Positions 12,060-23,514 of a stretch of 64,000 nt of DNA are shown here, in pieces (position 1 is the stretch's first letter; the number at the start of each line of letters is the position of its first letter). The stretch is from Bretschneidera sinensis (Eukaryota; Streptophyta; Magnoliopsida; Brassicales; Akaniaceae): NCBI GenBank assembly GCA_023935145.1, contig CM043698.1, forward strand, positions 85,535,001 through 85,599,000, given 5' to 3'. The position numbers were made by a program, and so were the translations under genes. The notes beneath the pieces are model-generated. The model was not told the origin of the DNA and did no database searches. It worked only from the letters and a program-made list of their open reading frames with translations.

Positions 12060-13250
12060 TGTTCTAAATCCCATTGATTGAGACCCCACTGTATTTGAAA
12101 TTCTTGAGGTACTCCAAGGTAAGGATGGGTTTGTGTTTAGGGTAATGTTTGGTTATTATGGTGATTAGAGTGGAGGGGTCAAAGGCAGTGGATGATTCCT
12201 TAATCATATTTTGGAAGTTTGGTGGGGCTACATTATGATAATTGGGCAAGGGATTTTTGGCTACTTGGGGTGGCTCTAAACCATTTTTAATGAGGTCTTG
12301 GATTTCATTTTCAATCTTTGATACCCATCAGTATCATGATCGACTGACTAGTGGGTGTGGTAGTATTTGGAGAGATCATGATGTGGTAGAACTGTGTTAG
12401 GCAAATGTTTCGCTAACAATGGGCGAAGTTTATCTCTTTTGGTAAGCTTTGTAAGGGCTTGAGACAAAATTATCCCAAGAGGTGTGAAATCTTCAAGGCA
12501 TCTATACTTCTTTTCAGGCTGACTTCTATATTAAATGGAGGTATTTGAGGAGCTATCTGCCCATACACTTGATTACACGTTGTGTATTTAAGCGAAACTC
12601 ATTTAACTGTTCTTAGTGCCACTTCTACTGGCGACATTATTCTTCACAAATCTTTCAGCATTTTTCTCAAACTTTCCTTTGAATATGGCATCCTCCAATT
12701 AACTGTCTGAGTTAATCAATTGCTCGAAATTGGAGATATGCATGGCAAACAATCTTTTAATGTACACCAGCTATAAATTCCTTATCATGATTCTGACCTG
12801 GTCTTTCTCCATAGGTCTAGAGGCCATCTTAGCTACCTTACTTCGCCAACTAGAGATGAATTCTAAGAAGATCTCATTAGGTTTCTGCTTGGTTGTTTCT
12901 AGATCCTTGATATGATGTCCAGTTGGGTATTGTATGCATACTGGGTTATGAATATGTGGGATATATCTTCCTATTCTCTCAATTTAGAGGATTCTTGATA
13001 ATATTATCATTTTAGTGCAGTGCTAGTAAGGGAATATGGGAAGAGCACAGCTAACTATTCGGTATTCAAACCCGAGAGCTTCAGAAAGCCATCTCAAATG
13101 TGTCTTGAGGTCTTCGGACCAATCGAAGTGGTCCATATCAGACATTTTAAACTTGGGTGGTAAAGTTACCTTGGGATGAGCACACAACCCATCGATGTTA
13201 ATCAAATACCCATCTAAACCTTGGGATTTCCTCAAATTGCATTGCATTTT
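12060..13250 (-). pseudogene. gypsy1 gag remnant
   Basis: Open pieces at 13247-13023 and 12249-12064 carry typical plant gypsy gag sequence. The first has LPPKFKMSDMDHFDWSEDL, the usual P.FKMP.F..YDG..DP segment at the start of the gag domain, followed by KTHLRW. The second, with GTP-less polar sequence ending FKYSGVSINGI, is the gag/protease linker by position. Gag would form the particle shell. The frame is broken repeatedly. Confidence 0.6.
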
Positions 13251-13789
13251 TTAAAACTTCTCACTAATGGTCTTCATCTCATACCTAACTTTTTTTTTTC
13301 CTTGGCCAAAAGATATTCCTCTTTGTTTTCGAAAAATTATTCTTTATCACCTTCAGACCCTTGAAACTTCTTTCATGTTACCTTTTTCCTCCAAACTATC
13401 CAATCTCTTAGCCAACTTGGCCAACATTCTGCTGATGTTTTTGAGGATCTCATTAGTGTCAATTATTGCTTCCTCTTCCATCGCTCTAATTGAGCTCAAA
13501 TTACTTTTAAAAACTAAAATACTAGTGTGCTCTTTTACTATAAGATGAGTTAGATTCTGAGGAGGCCTTTTTCTCAGTTTTTCACTGGAGGGTCTATACC
13601 ATAATGGAGAAGAGATGGCTTTTGGCCTTTAGATCTATGACTCATTTTTTACAAAAAAAAAGAAGAAAAAAAAGACACATTTGAGTTATTTATGCTATGA
13701 ATCCTATTTTTTCATTCTCATTTATCTGTAGTATTACTTTAATTTTGTTAATGGGTTTCAGTTTTGCATCAAAAGGCCTACTGAATGAA

Positions 13790-14490
13790 CTAAAGTCCAC
13801 TTGCAAATAAGTTCTCAATTAGTTGAATTAGGTAGAAACATAAGCATAAAGGAAAATTCCCTCTGATTAAATTACAGTAAAGTTTCTTGGTTTTCTTATG
13901 GTTAAGTCTGGTCGATTTGACATCAACAAGCTTACCAAAAGGTTTGGACTCTAATGGTGATTTAGGCTACACCCAATAAGCCCAAATGAAAGATAAGGAT
14001 TGCCCCTTACATGGATCGTTCCACTCGACCCTTGGGCCTCCAGTCACTTTTATTTTAGATCTCTTCGGTTAGGGCCTAATCACCATTATTTCTTCTAATG
14101 GGCTTCTCAATGATGTCAAAATAATTTGGGCTCAATGTTAGGCTCTCTTCATTTGGTCGTAATTTAATCAAAGGAAATTTCCTCATGTTAAATTCTAATC
14201 AAATTTCCTTGGTCTAGGCCCTTTTCAATCTCTTAGTGGCTTTCTCATAGTTAAGTATTATGGATTTGACGTCACTGAGTCTCCTAATAGATTTGGAACC
14301 TAATGGTGATTAGGGCTAAATCCAAGAAGCCCAAATGAATGATGAAGAGTGCCCCTGATATGGATCTTTCCAGCTGATCCTTTGGCTTTCCATCACATTC
14401 ATTTTAGATTTCTTGGGTTAAGGCCCAATCACCATTAGTTTCCTTTACGGGCTCCTCAATGAGGTCAAATTAACAAGACTTAACTAAAAG
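13790..14490. repeat. ~350-bp tandem duplication in the gypsy1 5' untranslated region
   Basis: Two diverged copies with a period near 349 bases. Matching landmarks are TAATGGTGAT at 13952 and 14301, AAGCCCAAATGAA, and a CACCATTA..TTTC..C..GGGCT segment. They sit between the gag start and the primer-binding region of the minus-strand element, so they belong to its leader. Confidence 0.65.
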
Positions 14491-14717
14491 AAAATCTACT
14501 ATTTGGGGCCAATCTATGCCCAACAATGAGGTTAATTTATTTGATTGTGATTTAATCAAATGAAACACTAAATTACCAAACATGTTATTGAACAAATTGA
14601 TTTTATCTTCTTTTTTTTTTTTAACATGTTAGCTGAGGGAAAACACGTGCAGGAAAAGGTAAGTGTTAATTTGCATAATGAAGTATGCTATCATGCATGG
14701 GAAGGTTCTAGGGTTTT

Positions 14718-14825
14718 CTTAAAAAGGATAAACTCTCCTTATAACTCTGGTGGGCTCAATTACCCCATGGTCTTAAAAAGGATAGGCTCTCCTTTTAACT
14801 CCGGTGGGCTCAAGTACCTTATAGC
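14718..14825. repeat. 54-bp tandem duplication in gypsy1 leader
   Basis: CTTAAAAAGGATA..CTCTCC begins at 14718 and again at 14772, each followed by a TGGTGGGCTCAA-type stretch. The short open frames overlapping here (14626-14868 plus, 14981-14760 minus) are explained by this repeat and show no protein similarity. Confidence 0.65.
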
Positions 14826-15105
14826 TAGAAGGATGCTATCATGCTCCTCTTGTGGCCTAAAAGGTTGACCATAAGAGTACAAATGCGTCGGAAAAGCTTC
14901 GTTACATGGACAAGAACCAAGAGGAACTTGTCCCACACTAAGGGCTAACAATAAGCAAATGGGGTTCATACCAGAAACCAAGAGGAAATGAGACTCCCAG
15001 TTTACTCTGCCAAGAGCAAAAGGTAAGTGTTAATATGCATAGTGAAGTGTGAAATAACTTAAAATTAAAGTTTCAAAAAAATTTCCAAGAATCACTTTAA
15101 GATTA

Positions 15106-15129
15106 AATCTCCCTAGCAGAGTAGCATAT
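15106..15129 (-). promoter_or_regulatory. gypsy1 primer-binding region
   Basis: Directly inside the right-hand LTR, the minus strand reads GCTACTCTGCTAGGGAGA. This resembles the GCGACTCTGCTGGGGA motif that follows the 5' LTR in many Tat-type elements. The tRNA primer was not identified. Its location fixes the right-hand LTR as the 5' LTR. Confidence 0.55.
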
Positions 15130-16153
15130 TGTAGGTACCAATTGTTTTCGCCTAAGAACCATGCACCTAGCTTATTACCCAATGTCACTCTCCTTAAAGA
15201 AGGTGGATATGGTGAGGGTGCAGATTACGATGACTATGTACATGAAAATGAGTGAAACCTACCAAGTGTAATTCAAACCTTTTATAAGTATCAAGGAGGA
15301 TCTCGTGATAGGTGTGCTTTTAATGTATTAGACAAAAGGTTGTTTGTCATCCAAGCACAAAACAATGATGATAGGTAAATAGTCATCATTTGACCTTTAA
15401 GGAGGTCAAATCCCTTGTCCCTAATCTATGTGAAAACTTTCAAGGCACGAGAGATTTGGGTGCAAAAGAGTGAGGACTTAAAGCTCCCTCTCTTACCTAG
15501 ACTGAAGTCTAGCCCTTTGTGTTTCAAGGAAATTAATTGAAATTTTGAATTCAAGTATTATTATCATACACTGCTAATAAAGCCAAACATGTGTTTTTTA
15601 ATTTATATTAAAATAAAATGACACCGAATATCAATTCTAAAATAGTGCGGTAAAATTGAGTATGTAGAAAAAGGGAACTACTTTAAATGTGAAACAAAGA
15701 AAAAAATTAAAACTCTTTATGAAGTATAGATTAAAAACAAGAAGTAAATTAAAGTGTGTCTATTTAAACTAATTGATTTGATTACGTAAGTTAAACTAGA
15801 CTAAGTCTTGTTGCTTTGGATCCTAAGATTTGTATATCAACTCAAAATCCAATAATTATATCGAAGAATAGAAACTAAACAGTGAGTTTTACTTGGACTA
15901 TGTTAATTGAGATTCTAGCGATCAGATTTTGATTTTCGGGGCTTGGGGTATTAAAAAGTATTTTTTTTCTTTAAGCGAACCCAAAATATGCAATTCCTTG
16001 TTTGGTTACTTAAAGTCGAGAAGAATTTATTTGTGATAATCATTTGTAGTTTGTTTAAGAAGCTTATTTTTGTCAAAATAAGTGTTATGAGAGAGTTTAA
16101 TTTGATGATGGTATAGCGTTCTAACTTGATTCCATAATTATTATATTTTTAGT

Positions 16154-16527
16154 ATGTTTGGAACAAATAAATTCCATATAGAGTTTATAGAATTCATTTA
16201 CAATTCTATACATTATCATGGTTGGGAAGCCAAAAAACTTCACAATCGAATTGAGTAAGTATGTTGCAAATTCTATCAAAATGGATAGAATTTACAAATA
16301 AATTCAACAAATAAGAGAAAAAAAATTTATTTTGACCAAAATACTCTCTCTCCCTCTCTCCTTTAAATTCAATTCATCATTTATGTGAAACATTTTAAAG
16401 AAGATAATTCAATGAATTCTACAATTTAATATAAGAAAGTCAAATATAAAAATTCATTTCTAAATGAATTCTTTTCTCAATTTATTTGAAAATGAAGTGA
16501 ATCATATTTTCATTGGGTTCCAAATAG
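16154..16527. mobile_element. possible MITE
   Basis: The ends are loosely inverted: TGTTTGGAAC at 16154 and GGGTTCCAAATAG at 16515-16527. The interior is rich in short palindromes around GAATTC. No clean target duplication was seen, and there is no coding capacity. The call is tentative. Confidence 0.3.
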
Positions 16528-16635
16528 AGTTTTAAGATTTTATATAATTTATTAATTCTTCTTAGTAGCCAAAAAAGACACCCCTTTTGAGGGCGCAAAA
16601 TCTGATTTGGCTTAGGTGTTTGACTTTGAAGGTAT

Positions 16636-16884
16636 AAAATTTATGATGTATCTCATAAGTTAGCACATAGTTGTATGATTTCAGGAGCTAATTTGAATGT
16701 TGTTGTAATTGCTAGTAGAAAATTTATGATGTAACTCATAAGTTAGTACATAGTTGTATGATTTCTAGAACTAATTTTAATGTTGATTTAATTGTTGGTA
16801 GAAAATTTATTATGTACCCCATAAGTTAGTACATAGTTGCATGATTTAATGAGCTAATTTGAATGTTGTCGTAATTGTTGGGAA
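16636..16884. repeat. 83-bp tandem repeat, three copies
   Basis: The unit start AAAATTTATGATG (third copy AAAATTTATTATG) is at 16636, 16719 and 16802, giving an exact 83-base period. Each copy contains CATAAGTTAG.ACATAGTTG and ends near GTAATTGTTGG. Copies differ by a handful of substitutions. Confidence 0.85.
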
Positions 16885-17244
16885 TTTTTCCTTTTGTAGA
16901 AATTTTTGTGTTGTTATTCTTACTTCGGAGCTATTGGGATTTGATGTAGTCCATCAATTTCAATTTGAGGAATTGTGATTTTGCTCATCCTATGCAGTTT
17001 GAAAAATCAATAGTGCATGAAACATTGTTACATTACATTATAAATCTGTAAAACACCTCAACTGTAAATATAATGTTAAATCTAACCAATCCATGTACTT
17101 CATATAAAGGGCTATTCAAAGACTTGAAAGGGAAACAAATTTTGAAGCTTGTCTAACTAATTTGATTATGTAAGTTAAACTAGACTAAGTTATTTTAAAC
17201 TACATGAATTAAATTTGAAGATTAAATTAAATATATGCAACATG

Positions 17245-17490
17245 CGTGCAGATTAATTCTAAGTGTGTGCGGGTGCATGCACATGCGTGCGGGGTGCACA
17301 CAAAAGTGTGTACGTGTGTAAGTGCATGAAATAGTATGTGAGTGTGTGGGACAGCATGAAAATGTATGTGGCGGGCAACAGTGTATACGTGTGTGCAATG
17401 TGCGCGCATCAGTATGTGGCTACGTGGGATGTGCCGTAAAAGTGTACAAGTGCATGCGATGTGCGCGCAAAAATATGCGAGTATGTGCGA
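17245..17490. repeat. GT/GC-rich alternating repeat inside gypsy1 5' LTR
   Basis: This is the counterpart of 3125-3355: GTGTGTGC-, GTGCATGC- and GTGCGCGC-like units, diverged in number and order from the left copy. The 60-residue minus frame is a by-product. Confidence 0.7.
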
Positions 17491-18346
17491 ATTTAGATTG
17501 AAACAAAGTTAATGAGCTTGGGCAAATTAAACTTAAAGATTAAACTAAATGAATTAAACTAAGATACTTTAAAGAGAAGATTAAAAAATAACTAGTAACA
17601 TTTTTAATGGGCCAAAGGGGTCCCAAAATTAACAAGGACTAAGAGGGTCCAAAATTATTCCTAAATAATTAAAGTGTACATGTAGTTAATGACAAGTTAA
17701 AAAAAAAACATCTAACTTAGAAGACATAAAAATCTTTAGGGTGTTAAAATAAAGGAAAGAACATTAAAACTACCATTAACTCAATATTGCATTTATTAAG
17801 GGAGACTACATTATGGCCAGTAACTAAATAAAGAAAACCGTATAACTAGTGAGGAGAAAATAAATACTAAGAAACATGTGTATGCTTTAAGATGAATTTT
17901 ATTAAATGAGCTAAATTTATCTATTCTATTTTCAAGGTGGTTTGAACACATAAACAATACTGAAAATTTATTTTTCAAGAAGGAAAAATTTAACCAACCT
18001 TCTTTGGCTAAGGAAAATTTTTACATGTAGGGATAATCCTCGGAGATCCACACACTTTAGTGGACTTGATGAAGTAGGAAGGTTAACTTTGATGAAGGAA
18101 TAGAAGACCAAAACCAATGGGTGGCCAAAAATGGAAGGAAAATACACTCTTGTTCTTCTTTGTTTCCCTCTTATGTTTCTCTCTTTAAGTTTTTGTTTGT
18201 GTGCTCTCTTTTGATTACTTTGTTTCTCTTTTTGATTTTTCTAAACTTCTCTCTTTTTACTCTCTCTAAACTTCTCTATTTTTTTCTCTCTACTCTTGTA
18301 ACACTTTGCCTTTGTTTTTTTGTTGGTCTTTTTATTAACAAGGGGA

Positions 18347-18357
18347 TGTATTTATAG
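18347..18357 (-). promoter_or_regulatory. TATA box of gypsy1 5' LTR
   Basis: The minus strand reads CTATAAATACA, equivalent to the box at 4163-4173. As the upstream LTR in element orientation, this would have been the active promoter, firing leftwards. Confidence 0.6.
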
Positions 18358-19641
18358 GAGGATTAAGGGCTGGCCAAGGGATTAAAAAATGCAAAACAAA
18401 GGGTGAAAATGAGGTGCATGGTTGGCCACGTAGGGAGGGCGGGGAGAGGTTTCAATTTTGGAGGTGAAAAGATGTTTCACTTTTGGGGTGGAAAGGTGGG
18501 GCTAAAGAATGTGAGATATGGTAAACCAAGTGAAAAGTAAGAGGGAAAATCCTTTTAGATGGATTGCCATGGAGAAGAGGGAGGGGTTTCTTTGAGGTGA
18601 ATAGGTGAAGAAGAAGAATTGTTTCAAAAAGATGAACCAGAAAATACAAATTGAAGTGTTGTCAAAAAGCAAAAAAAAGTGAGGATAAACTCTTTTTAGT
18701 GTGGCCAGTCATTGTGGGGAAAACGATTCAAATTTTCTTTAGGTTTTGACATATAATAAATTGGAAGAGCTTAAGGAAAAAGTTTGCAATTAATAAAGCA
18801 AAAGAAGGGGGAAATAAGGCTTCCAAATTTCATATTAATATATAAAAAATATTGTTATTTTTTAGTTAATTTAGGTATTGTTTTTTGGGTATAAAATGTG
18901 ATTTTTTAGGTAGAAAAATATGGTATTTGGCATGTAGGAAAGGGTAGCAGATTAAAAAGTTAATTTCTAATTAACTAAGCAAAAAGAAAAGAAAATAAAC
19001 TCATTCTTTTTTGTACACATAGCTGTCCAAAGGGGGAGAAAAATTTGTTGTTTTTTAAATAGATGTTGTTTTTTAGGTGAAAAATGTGTTGTTTCTTGTG
19101 TAGAAAAGGTGGCATAGGGTACATAGGAAGATAGGGGAATCTAGAAGGGAAAGATAAGTTCAAAAATCCAAAAGGTGGAGGGAAATCTCCTCTTCATGGA
19201 CGGCCACATAGGAGAGGTGAGAGACAACTTTTTTGCTTGTAAAAATAGAGTTTATCTCGAGAAAAGTGAACCAATAAAAAAATGCCAAGTGGAAAGTGAA
19301 ATAAAAAATTCAACCTTAAAAATTTGAAGTCTTCTTAGGCTTGAAATTTAGGCCAAAAGTGTTTGGGGTTAATAAAGATCAATGGGTTTTAGTGGGTTTT
19401 GTATTGGACAAAAATTTAAATGAAGACTTTGGTCTTGAATTTGGTTGAATCAAATAAGGCCCAATTGATTTAAACCCAAAGTAGATTTAATGAACTGAAC
19501 AAAAAGGACTTCCAATTGGTCATACTCCTCAATTAAATTAAAACCTCCAAATTTACCAAGTCCGAGCACACTAGGATCAAAGATTCGTTATAGGAACCTA
19601 CTCGTAGTCCCTCCAAAAATTTTGTGGGTGTCTACAATAAG

Positions 19642-19788
19642 ACTAAATCATTCTTGTGATCCAAGTTTAAAATGAAGGACATAGGAAAAGCTTCTTATGT
19701 TCTAGGAGTACGAAATACTATGGATCAAAAATAAAAATTGTTATACTCAGATCAAGAAAGGTATCTAGAGGGTTTTAGATCAACTCAA
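19642..19788 (+). pseudogene. copia0 reverse transcriptase, middle fragment
   Basis: Between the two large insertions, 147 bases read as KFKMKDIGKASYVLGVRN and onward to QERYLEGF, the region after the YVDD box in copia reverse transcriptases. It continues the fragment ending at 2393 and is continued at 37911, showing that gypsy1 and copia2 are independent insertions into one element. Confidence 0.8.
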
Positions 19789-20626
19789 TGTTGGAAATCA
19801 CCTTAAGATGCCCAGGTGGTGATTTTCCAAACACCCAAGTCTAGAATGACTTGTAATGAATAGAAACAAACCAATCAAAGAAAGAACACAAGCAACTGTT
19901 ATCGAGGTTCAGTAAATGCCTACGTCCCCGTGAGCTACTCTGAGCTCTCTACACTAAATCAATGAGTTCTTACAATTACAGCAACACCTCCTCAAGAATC
20001 CTCTTGTTCTTGATACATGAAAGAAGAGAAAAGAAAGAGATAAGAACTAAGTGTTTCCCTAAAATTTTCCCCAAGAAAATTCCAATTACAAAGCCCTTGA
20101 ACCCCTCTTCTTGTATACTCTCTCTCAATCCTAGCCACTCTTGAATGAGATCTATTATAGTGCCTCTCTTGTGTTTTGTGTCTTTGCACTCTCACACTTG
20201 CACTTGAATTCTCTTGTATAATGATGACCTTATCTATTTTGACTGAAGTTAGATGACCCTTTTATATAGTGCACTAACTTCTTGAAGCAATCTTGAAGTC
20301 AATCTCAACCCTTAGATCTTAAGGACCAATCAATCATAGCCCTCCAACAAGTCTAAGTGATCCTGTGCATTTTAATCAAGCCTCATGCACTAGGAGAAGA
20401 GTGCTGAAAATTGGCATCATGTGTGCCTGGAGCCGCAACCCAGAACAGGGCAGGCCGTGGCTCAAAACAGGGCACACCGCCTCCAGCTGCAAGGGGCCAC
20501 GGTGCCCAAGGCAGAGCTGCGGCGCGGCCTGAAAGGGGGGCTTCTGGAGACGCTAGAGGCTGCGACGTACTGGGCTGACCTGATGCTGAATCTTTCAATT
20601 GTTTAATCCTTGGACAAATCCCAACA
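19789..20626 (-). repeat. copia2 3' LTR (left copy)
   Basis: It opens TGTTGGAAATCACC and closes AAATCCCAACA, closely matching 37059-37910. It includes a GC-rich island (about 20420-20580) in AT-rich DNA and a minus-strand TATA box at 20259-20269. The short frames within it (19962-20606) are not genes. Its first 150 bases resemble the reverse complement of the copia3 LTR end, a sign of close relationship. Confidence 0.9.
20259..20269 (-). promoter_or_regulatory. TATA box of copia2 3' LTR
   Basis: The minus strand reads CTATATAAAAG. The equivalent in the other LTR is at 37525-37534. Confidence 0.55.
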
Positions 20627-20638
20627 ATCTCTACCTTT
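20627..20638 (-). promoter_or_regulatory. copia2 polypurine tract
   Basis: The minus strand reads AAAGGTAGAGAT directly before the 3' LTR. An identical tract precedes the copia3 3' LTR at 32420-32431. It would prime second-strand synthesis. Confidence 0.65.
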
Positions 20639-20707
20639 GTCTAAGCGATTAAACCCGAACTCATTGTGCAGAGAACTCAGGATCCAAACTCAATATGAGT
20701 CACCATA

Positions 20708-22211
20708 TCAACCGACTCCAATCCTAAGAAGTCCAAGGCAATGATTGAACTTGCTTAGAGGTAGAACTTTAGTACTTAAATCTGTAGGATTTTCTTCCGT
20801 GGCCATCTTGTCCCCATGAATGCATCCTTCCGTAACATTTTTCCGAACGAAATGGTACCGAACATCCATATGCTTAGTCCTCTCATGGAAAACTAGATTC
20901 TTACACAAGTGCAACGCACTTTGGCTATCCGAATACACCACCACCTGCTCTTTTAGGACCTTCAACTCTTCCAACTTGCACTACATAGCTTCCTTAATGG
21001 CTATTGTTTCTGCTGTGTACTCAGCCTCGGTTGTTGAGAGTGCTACCACCGGCTACAACTGAGCCTTCCAACTTATACAACATTCGTTTAAGTTAAAGAA
21101 GTAGGAGGTAATCGATCTTCTTTCCTCTCGGTCTGCTCCATAGTTTGAATCAGCATAACCCTCTAGACAGATGGACTTACCCATCTTCTCATAAACCAAC
21201 CCCACATCTCGGCTTCCCTTCAAGTACCTCAGCAACCACTTCATCCAGAGCCAATGCTCATTTCCAGGATAACTCATAAACCTGCCGAGAATACTTATTG
21301 CATGAGCAATGTTGGGTCTAATGCTTACCATGGTGAACATAACAGATCCAATCGTACTAGAGTAAGGGACCTTTTCCATTTCCTTCTTCTCCTCATCTAT
21401 TTTAGGACATTGATCGCTGGAGAACTTGAAATGACCAGTAAGGGGAATCTTCACTGGTTTATTATCTTCCATAGAAAACTTAGATATCATCTTTTCTATG
21501 TAGGAAGACTGAGAGACCTTCAACCTGTTTCTCTCTCTTTCCCGAATTATATTCATCCCAAGGATCTTCTGTGCATGGCTAAGATCCTTCATCTCAAACT
21601 TCGAATTGAGTTGAGACTTCAACTTTTCTATCCTTTACCTGTTGTTCCCAACCAACAGCATATCATCGACATAGATGAGGATAATAATCATTTCCTCCAC
21701 CTTTTGCCCCTTGTAGTACAAGCACGAATCATAGTAGCTCCTCATGAAACCCAAGCTAGTTACAAAGGAATCGAACCTCTTATTCCATTGTCAAGGTGAT
21801 TGCTTCAGGCCATAGAGAGATTTCTTCAATTGGCACACCAAATCTTCCTGCCTTCCTTCCTCATAGCCTTCGGGTTGCTTCATGTAGATGGTCTCATCAA
21901 GCTCTCCATGTAAGAACGTTGTTTTCATATTCATTTACTCTATTTCCCAATTAAATTGGACCACCATTGCTAACACTATCCTTATCGTCTTGTATTTCAC
22001 AACCAGTGAGAATATTTCGATGAAATCTATGCCTTCTCTTTGTGTGAACCCCTTCGCCACTAGCCTAGCCTTATACCGGACTTCATCCTCTGGAGTGTTC
22101 CCTTCTATGATCTTGTAAATCCATTTACAATCCACAACTCCCTATTTTTCTGGTTTGGGCACCAATTCCCAAGAGTTGTTTTTCCTCAAAGAATCCATTT
22201 CTTCCTCCATA
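20708..22211 (-). pseudogene. copia2 reverse transcriptase and RNase H
   Basis: Continuing from the integrase side of copia3, the minus strand reads a DCKWIYKI segment (22135 onwards) and YKARLVAKGFTQREGIDF, then across frameshifts a FLHGELDETIYMKQPEGY segment, [10 protein letters not shown], and the catalytic IYVDDMLL near 21680-21660. Next are KFEMKDLSHAQKILGM (21600-21550), the RNase H segments LEGYADSNYGAD and ISWKAQL (21060), and the terminal YSDSQSALHLCKNLVFHERT and STKVLPLSKFNH (20974-20708). All copia RT/RNase H blocks are present, but split into at least four frames. Confidence 0.85.
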
Positions 22212-22409
22212 GCTAGTGTTGTTATTTGTCTAAGGTTCAAACAGGTCCAACCATGGTTTTAAAATGGTTAAAGTTCAAACTAAAGGTGAAGTATCAAAGT
22301 TCAGCATGTTACAAGGCTGCACACATATGTGTGCATCATTTTGGAGCAAGAGAAGGCCATGCGCACTAGTGTGTGCACTTTTGCACACAGGTAGAAAGGT
22401 ATGCGCACA

Positions 22410-22565
22410 GCACCAACACCTAGGCCCCAAAAGCCAGCGCCGCACCCTCCAGTGTGTTGCACACCAGGTGCGCACCAGCACCTAGGTGCCTTTAAGCTAG
22501 TGCCACGCCCTCTAGTGTGTTGCACACTAGGTGCGCACCAGTGCCTAGGCGCCCAGCACCCAGCG
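22410..22565. repeat. 62-bp GC-rich tandem repeat in copia3 5' LTR
   Basis: The unit starts GCACCA.CACCTAGG at 22410 and 22472, with a variant at 22535 (period 62-63). Each contains CCCTC.AGTGTGTTGCACAC. Related copies occur in the right-hand LTRs near 32628-32790 and 33491-33600. Confidence 0.75.
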
Positions 22566-22808
22566 CCGCACTGCCTAGAGACTTCACAAGCTCACTTTGC
22601 CCCAGCACCAAGGCGTGCCCTGTTGAGCACCAAGGCGTCAGGCACACCAAGGCACACATGGGCAGAATGACTTAGGACTCTCCAAATTGTGTGTGTACAA
22701 TACCAAAATGCACAGCACCACTTGAAGGATGTTGAAGGGCTAAGATTAAAAGGAGATCATAATTAAAGGGTGAAAATTGATTCACAAGAATGTCCAAGAA
22801 GTGAAAGG

Positions 22809-22818
22809 CTATAAAAGG
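22809..22818 (+). promoter_or_regulatory. TATA box of copia3 5' LTR
   Basis: CTATAAAAGG, conserved at 33025-33034 and 33833-33842 in the right-hand LTR copies. The transcript would start near 22845. Confidence 0.65.
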
Positions 22819-23276
22819 GGTTCTTAAGCCTCATTTTCACACACTACAAGAAACATATAGAACAAGAGAAAGCTATGACATTGTGAGATCAATTGTAAAT
22901 ACAAGAGAGAATTGTGTGAGAGACATAAACACAAGTGGGACTCTTTGTAGTGAGGCTGGTTGTAAAGAAGAGAGAGTAGTATAGAGAGAGAGCATTGTAA
23001 TCTTCTCCCTTCTCTTCTTGGTGACATCAAGAACTTCGTTTCTTGAAAGGGATTTCTGTAACTTGTAAGAACCATTTGAGATAGTGCAGAGAGTTCGGAG
23101 GAACTCACGGGGACGTAGGCACATTGTCGAACCTCGATAACAAATTGCTTGTCTTCTTTCTTTCTTTGATTTTCTGTTCTTGTGTTCAATTGCTGAAATT
23201 ATTTCTACAAGTCATTCTAGACTTAGGTGTTTAGACGATCACCACTTGGGCATCTTGTCAAGGTGATTTTCAACAG

Positions 23277-23288
23277 TGGTATCAGAGC
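23277..23288 (+). promoter_or_regulatory. copia3 primer-binding site (initiator Met-tRNA type)
   Basis: TGGTATCAGAGC lies one base after the 5' LTR and is the standard plant copia primer site complementary to initiator tRNA-Met. The same motif, reversed, is at 37046-37057 in copia2. Confidence 0.85.
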
Positions 23289-23514
23289 TGCACAGCTGGG
23301 TATCGGAGCAAGAACAAGAAGGTGATGGAGCCAAGACTCCAAGAATCAAAGACTAACTTCTTGGGTGATTCAAGAACGGTGTAAAGATCAAGTCTGATCG
23401 TGTTCTTGAAGGTTGATTCAAGAACAGTGTTAAGATCCATCTTCAATCTGTGTTCTTGAGGTTGAAGAAAACATTTGTGGGTAGTGTATAAATCTGGGAT
23501 CTTGTCCGCAAAAG

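Larger units (their letters stand above)
15807..17190. other. 1.38-kb insertion within gypsy1 5' LTR, flanked by 37-bp imperfect direct repeats
   Basis: This block is absent from the other LTR. It is bordered by two near-identical copies of a 37-bp LTR segment ending AAACTAGACTAAGT (15770-15806 and 17154-17190), far longer than a transposase target duplication. The interior is AT-rich, has no long reading frame, and contains a MITE-like segment and an 83-bp triplicated repeat (listed separately). The origin is not identified. Confidence 0.65.
2394..19636 (-). mobile_element. gypsy1: Tat-like Ty3/gypsy retrotransposon, minus strand
   Basis: A 17.2-kb element bounded by long LTRs (2394-about 5389 and 15130-19636) with TG...CA ends at its outer borders. 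Flanks are a perfect 5-bp duplication ATAAG (2389-2393 and 19637-19641), and the copia0 reverse transcriptase frame continues across it. Internal - strand order is gag (about 13250-12060), protease motif (about 11440), reverse transcriptase (about 10030-9440), RNase H (9240-8836), a second RNase H (8802-8533), then integrase (about 8070-7150). Two tandem RNase H domains are characteristic of the Tat lineage, which includes Ogre and Retand. All frames are broken. LTR divergence and a 1.4-kb insertion in the upstream LTR suggest considerable age. Confidence 0.88.
15130..19636 (-). repeat. gypsy1 5' LTR (right copy), carrying a 1.4-kb insertion
   Basis: It begins TGTAGGTACC and ends GGTGTCTACA, with the ATAAG duplication directly after. 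Without the extra block at 15807-17190 its length (about 3.1 kb) agrees with the left copy. It carries the GT/GC-rich repeat at 17245-17490, pyrimidine runs near 18240-18300, and a minus-strand TATA box at 18347-18357. Confidence 0.85.
22217..23275 (+). repeat. copia3 5' LTR
   Basis: It starts TGTTGTTATTTGTC and ends GATTTTCAACA, followed one base later by the primer-binding site. It contains a GC-rich tandem repeat (22410-22565), a TATA box (22809-22818), and near the end the GGGGACGTAGGCACATTG / GAACCTCGATAAC stretch common in plant copia LTRs. Open frames inside it (22264-23189) are not genes. Confidence 0.9.

Noticed and set aside
16636..16884. CRISPR-like repeat-spacer pattern
   Set aside because: Three directly abutting 83-bp copies with no spacers, in plant DNA.
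22842..22860. CACTACAAGAAA resembling a CACTA transposon end
   Set aside because: It lies just after the TATA box in the copia3 LTR, recurs in all three LTR copies, and has no partner end.
22264..23189. Open frames in copia3 5' LTR (Cys/His-rich and others)
   Set aside because: They recur in the right-hand LTR copies and come from GC-rich tandem repeats and U5; no coding evidence.
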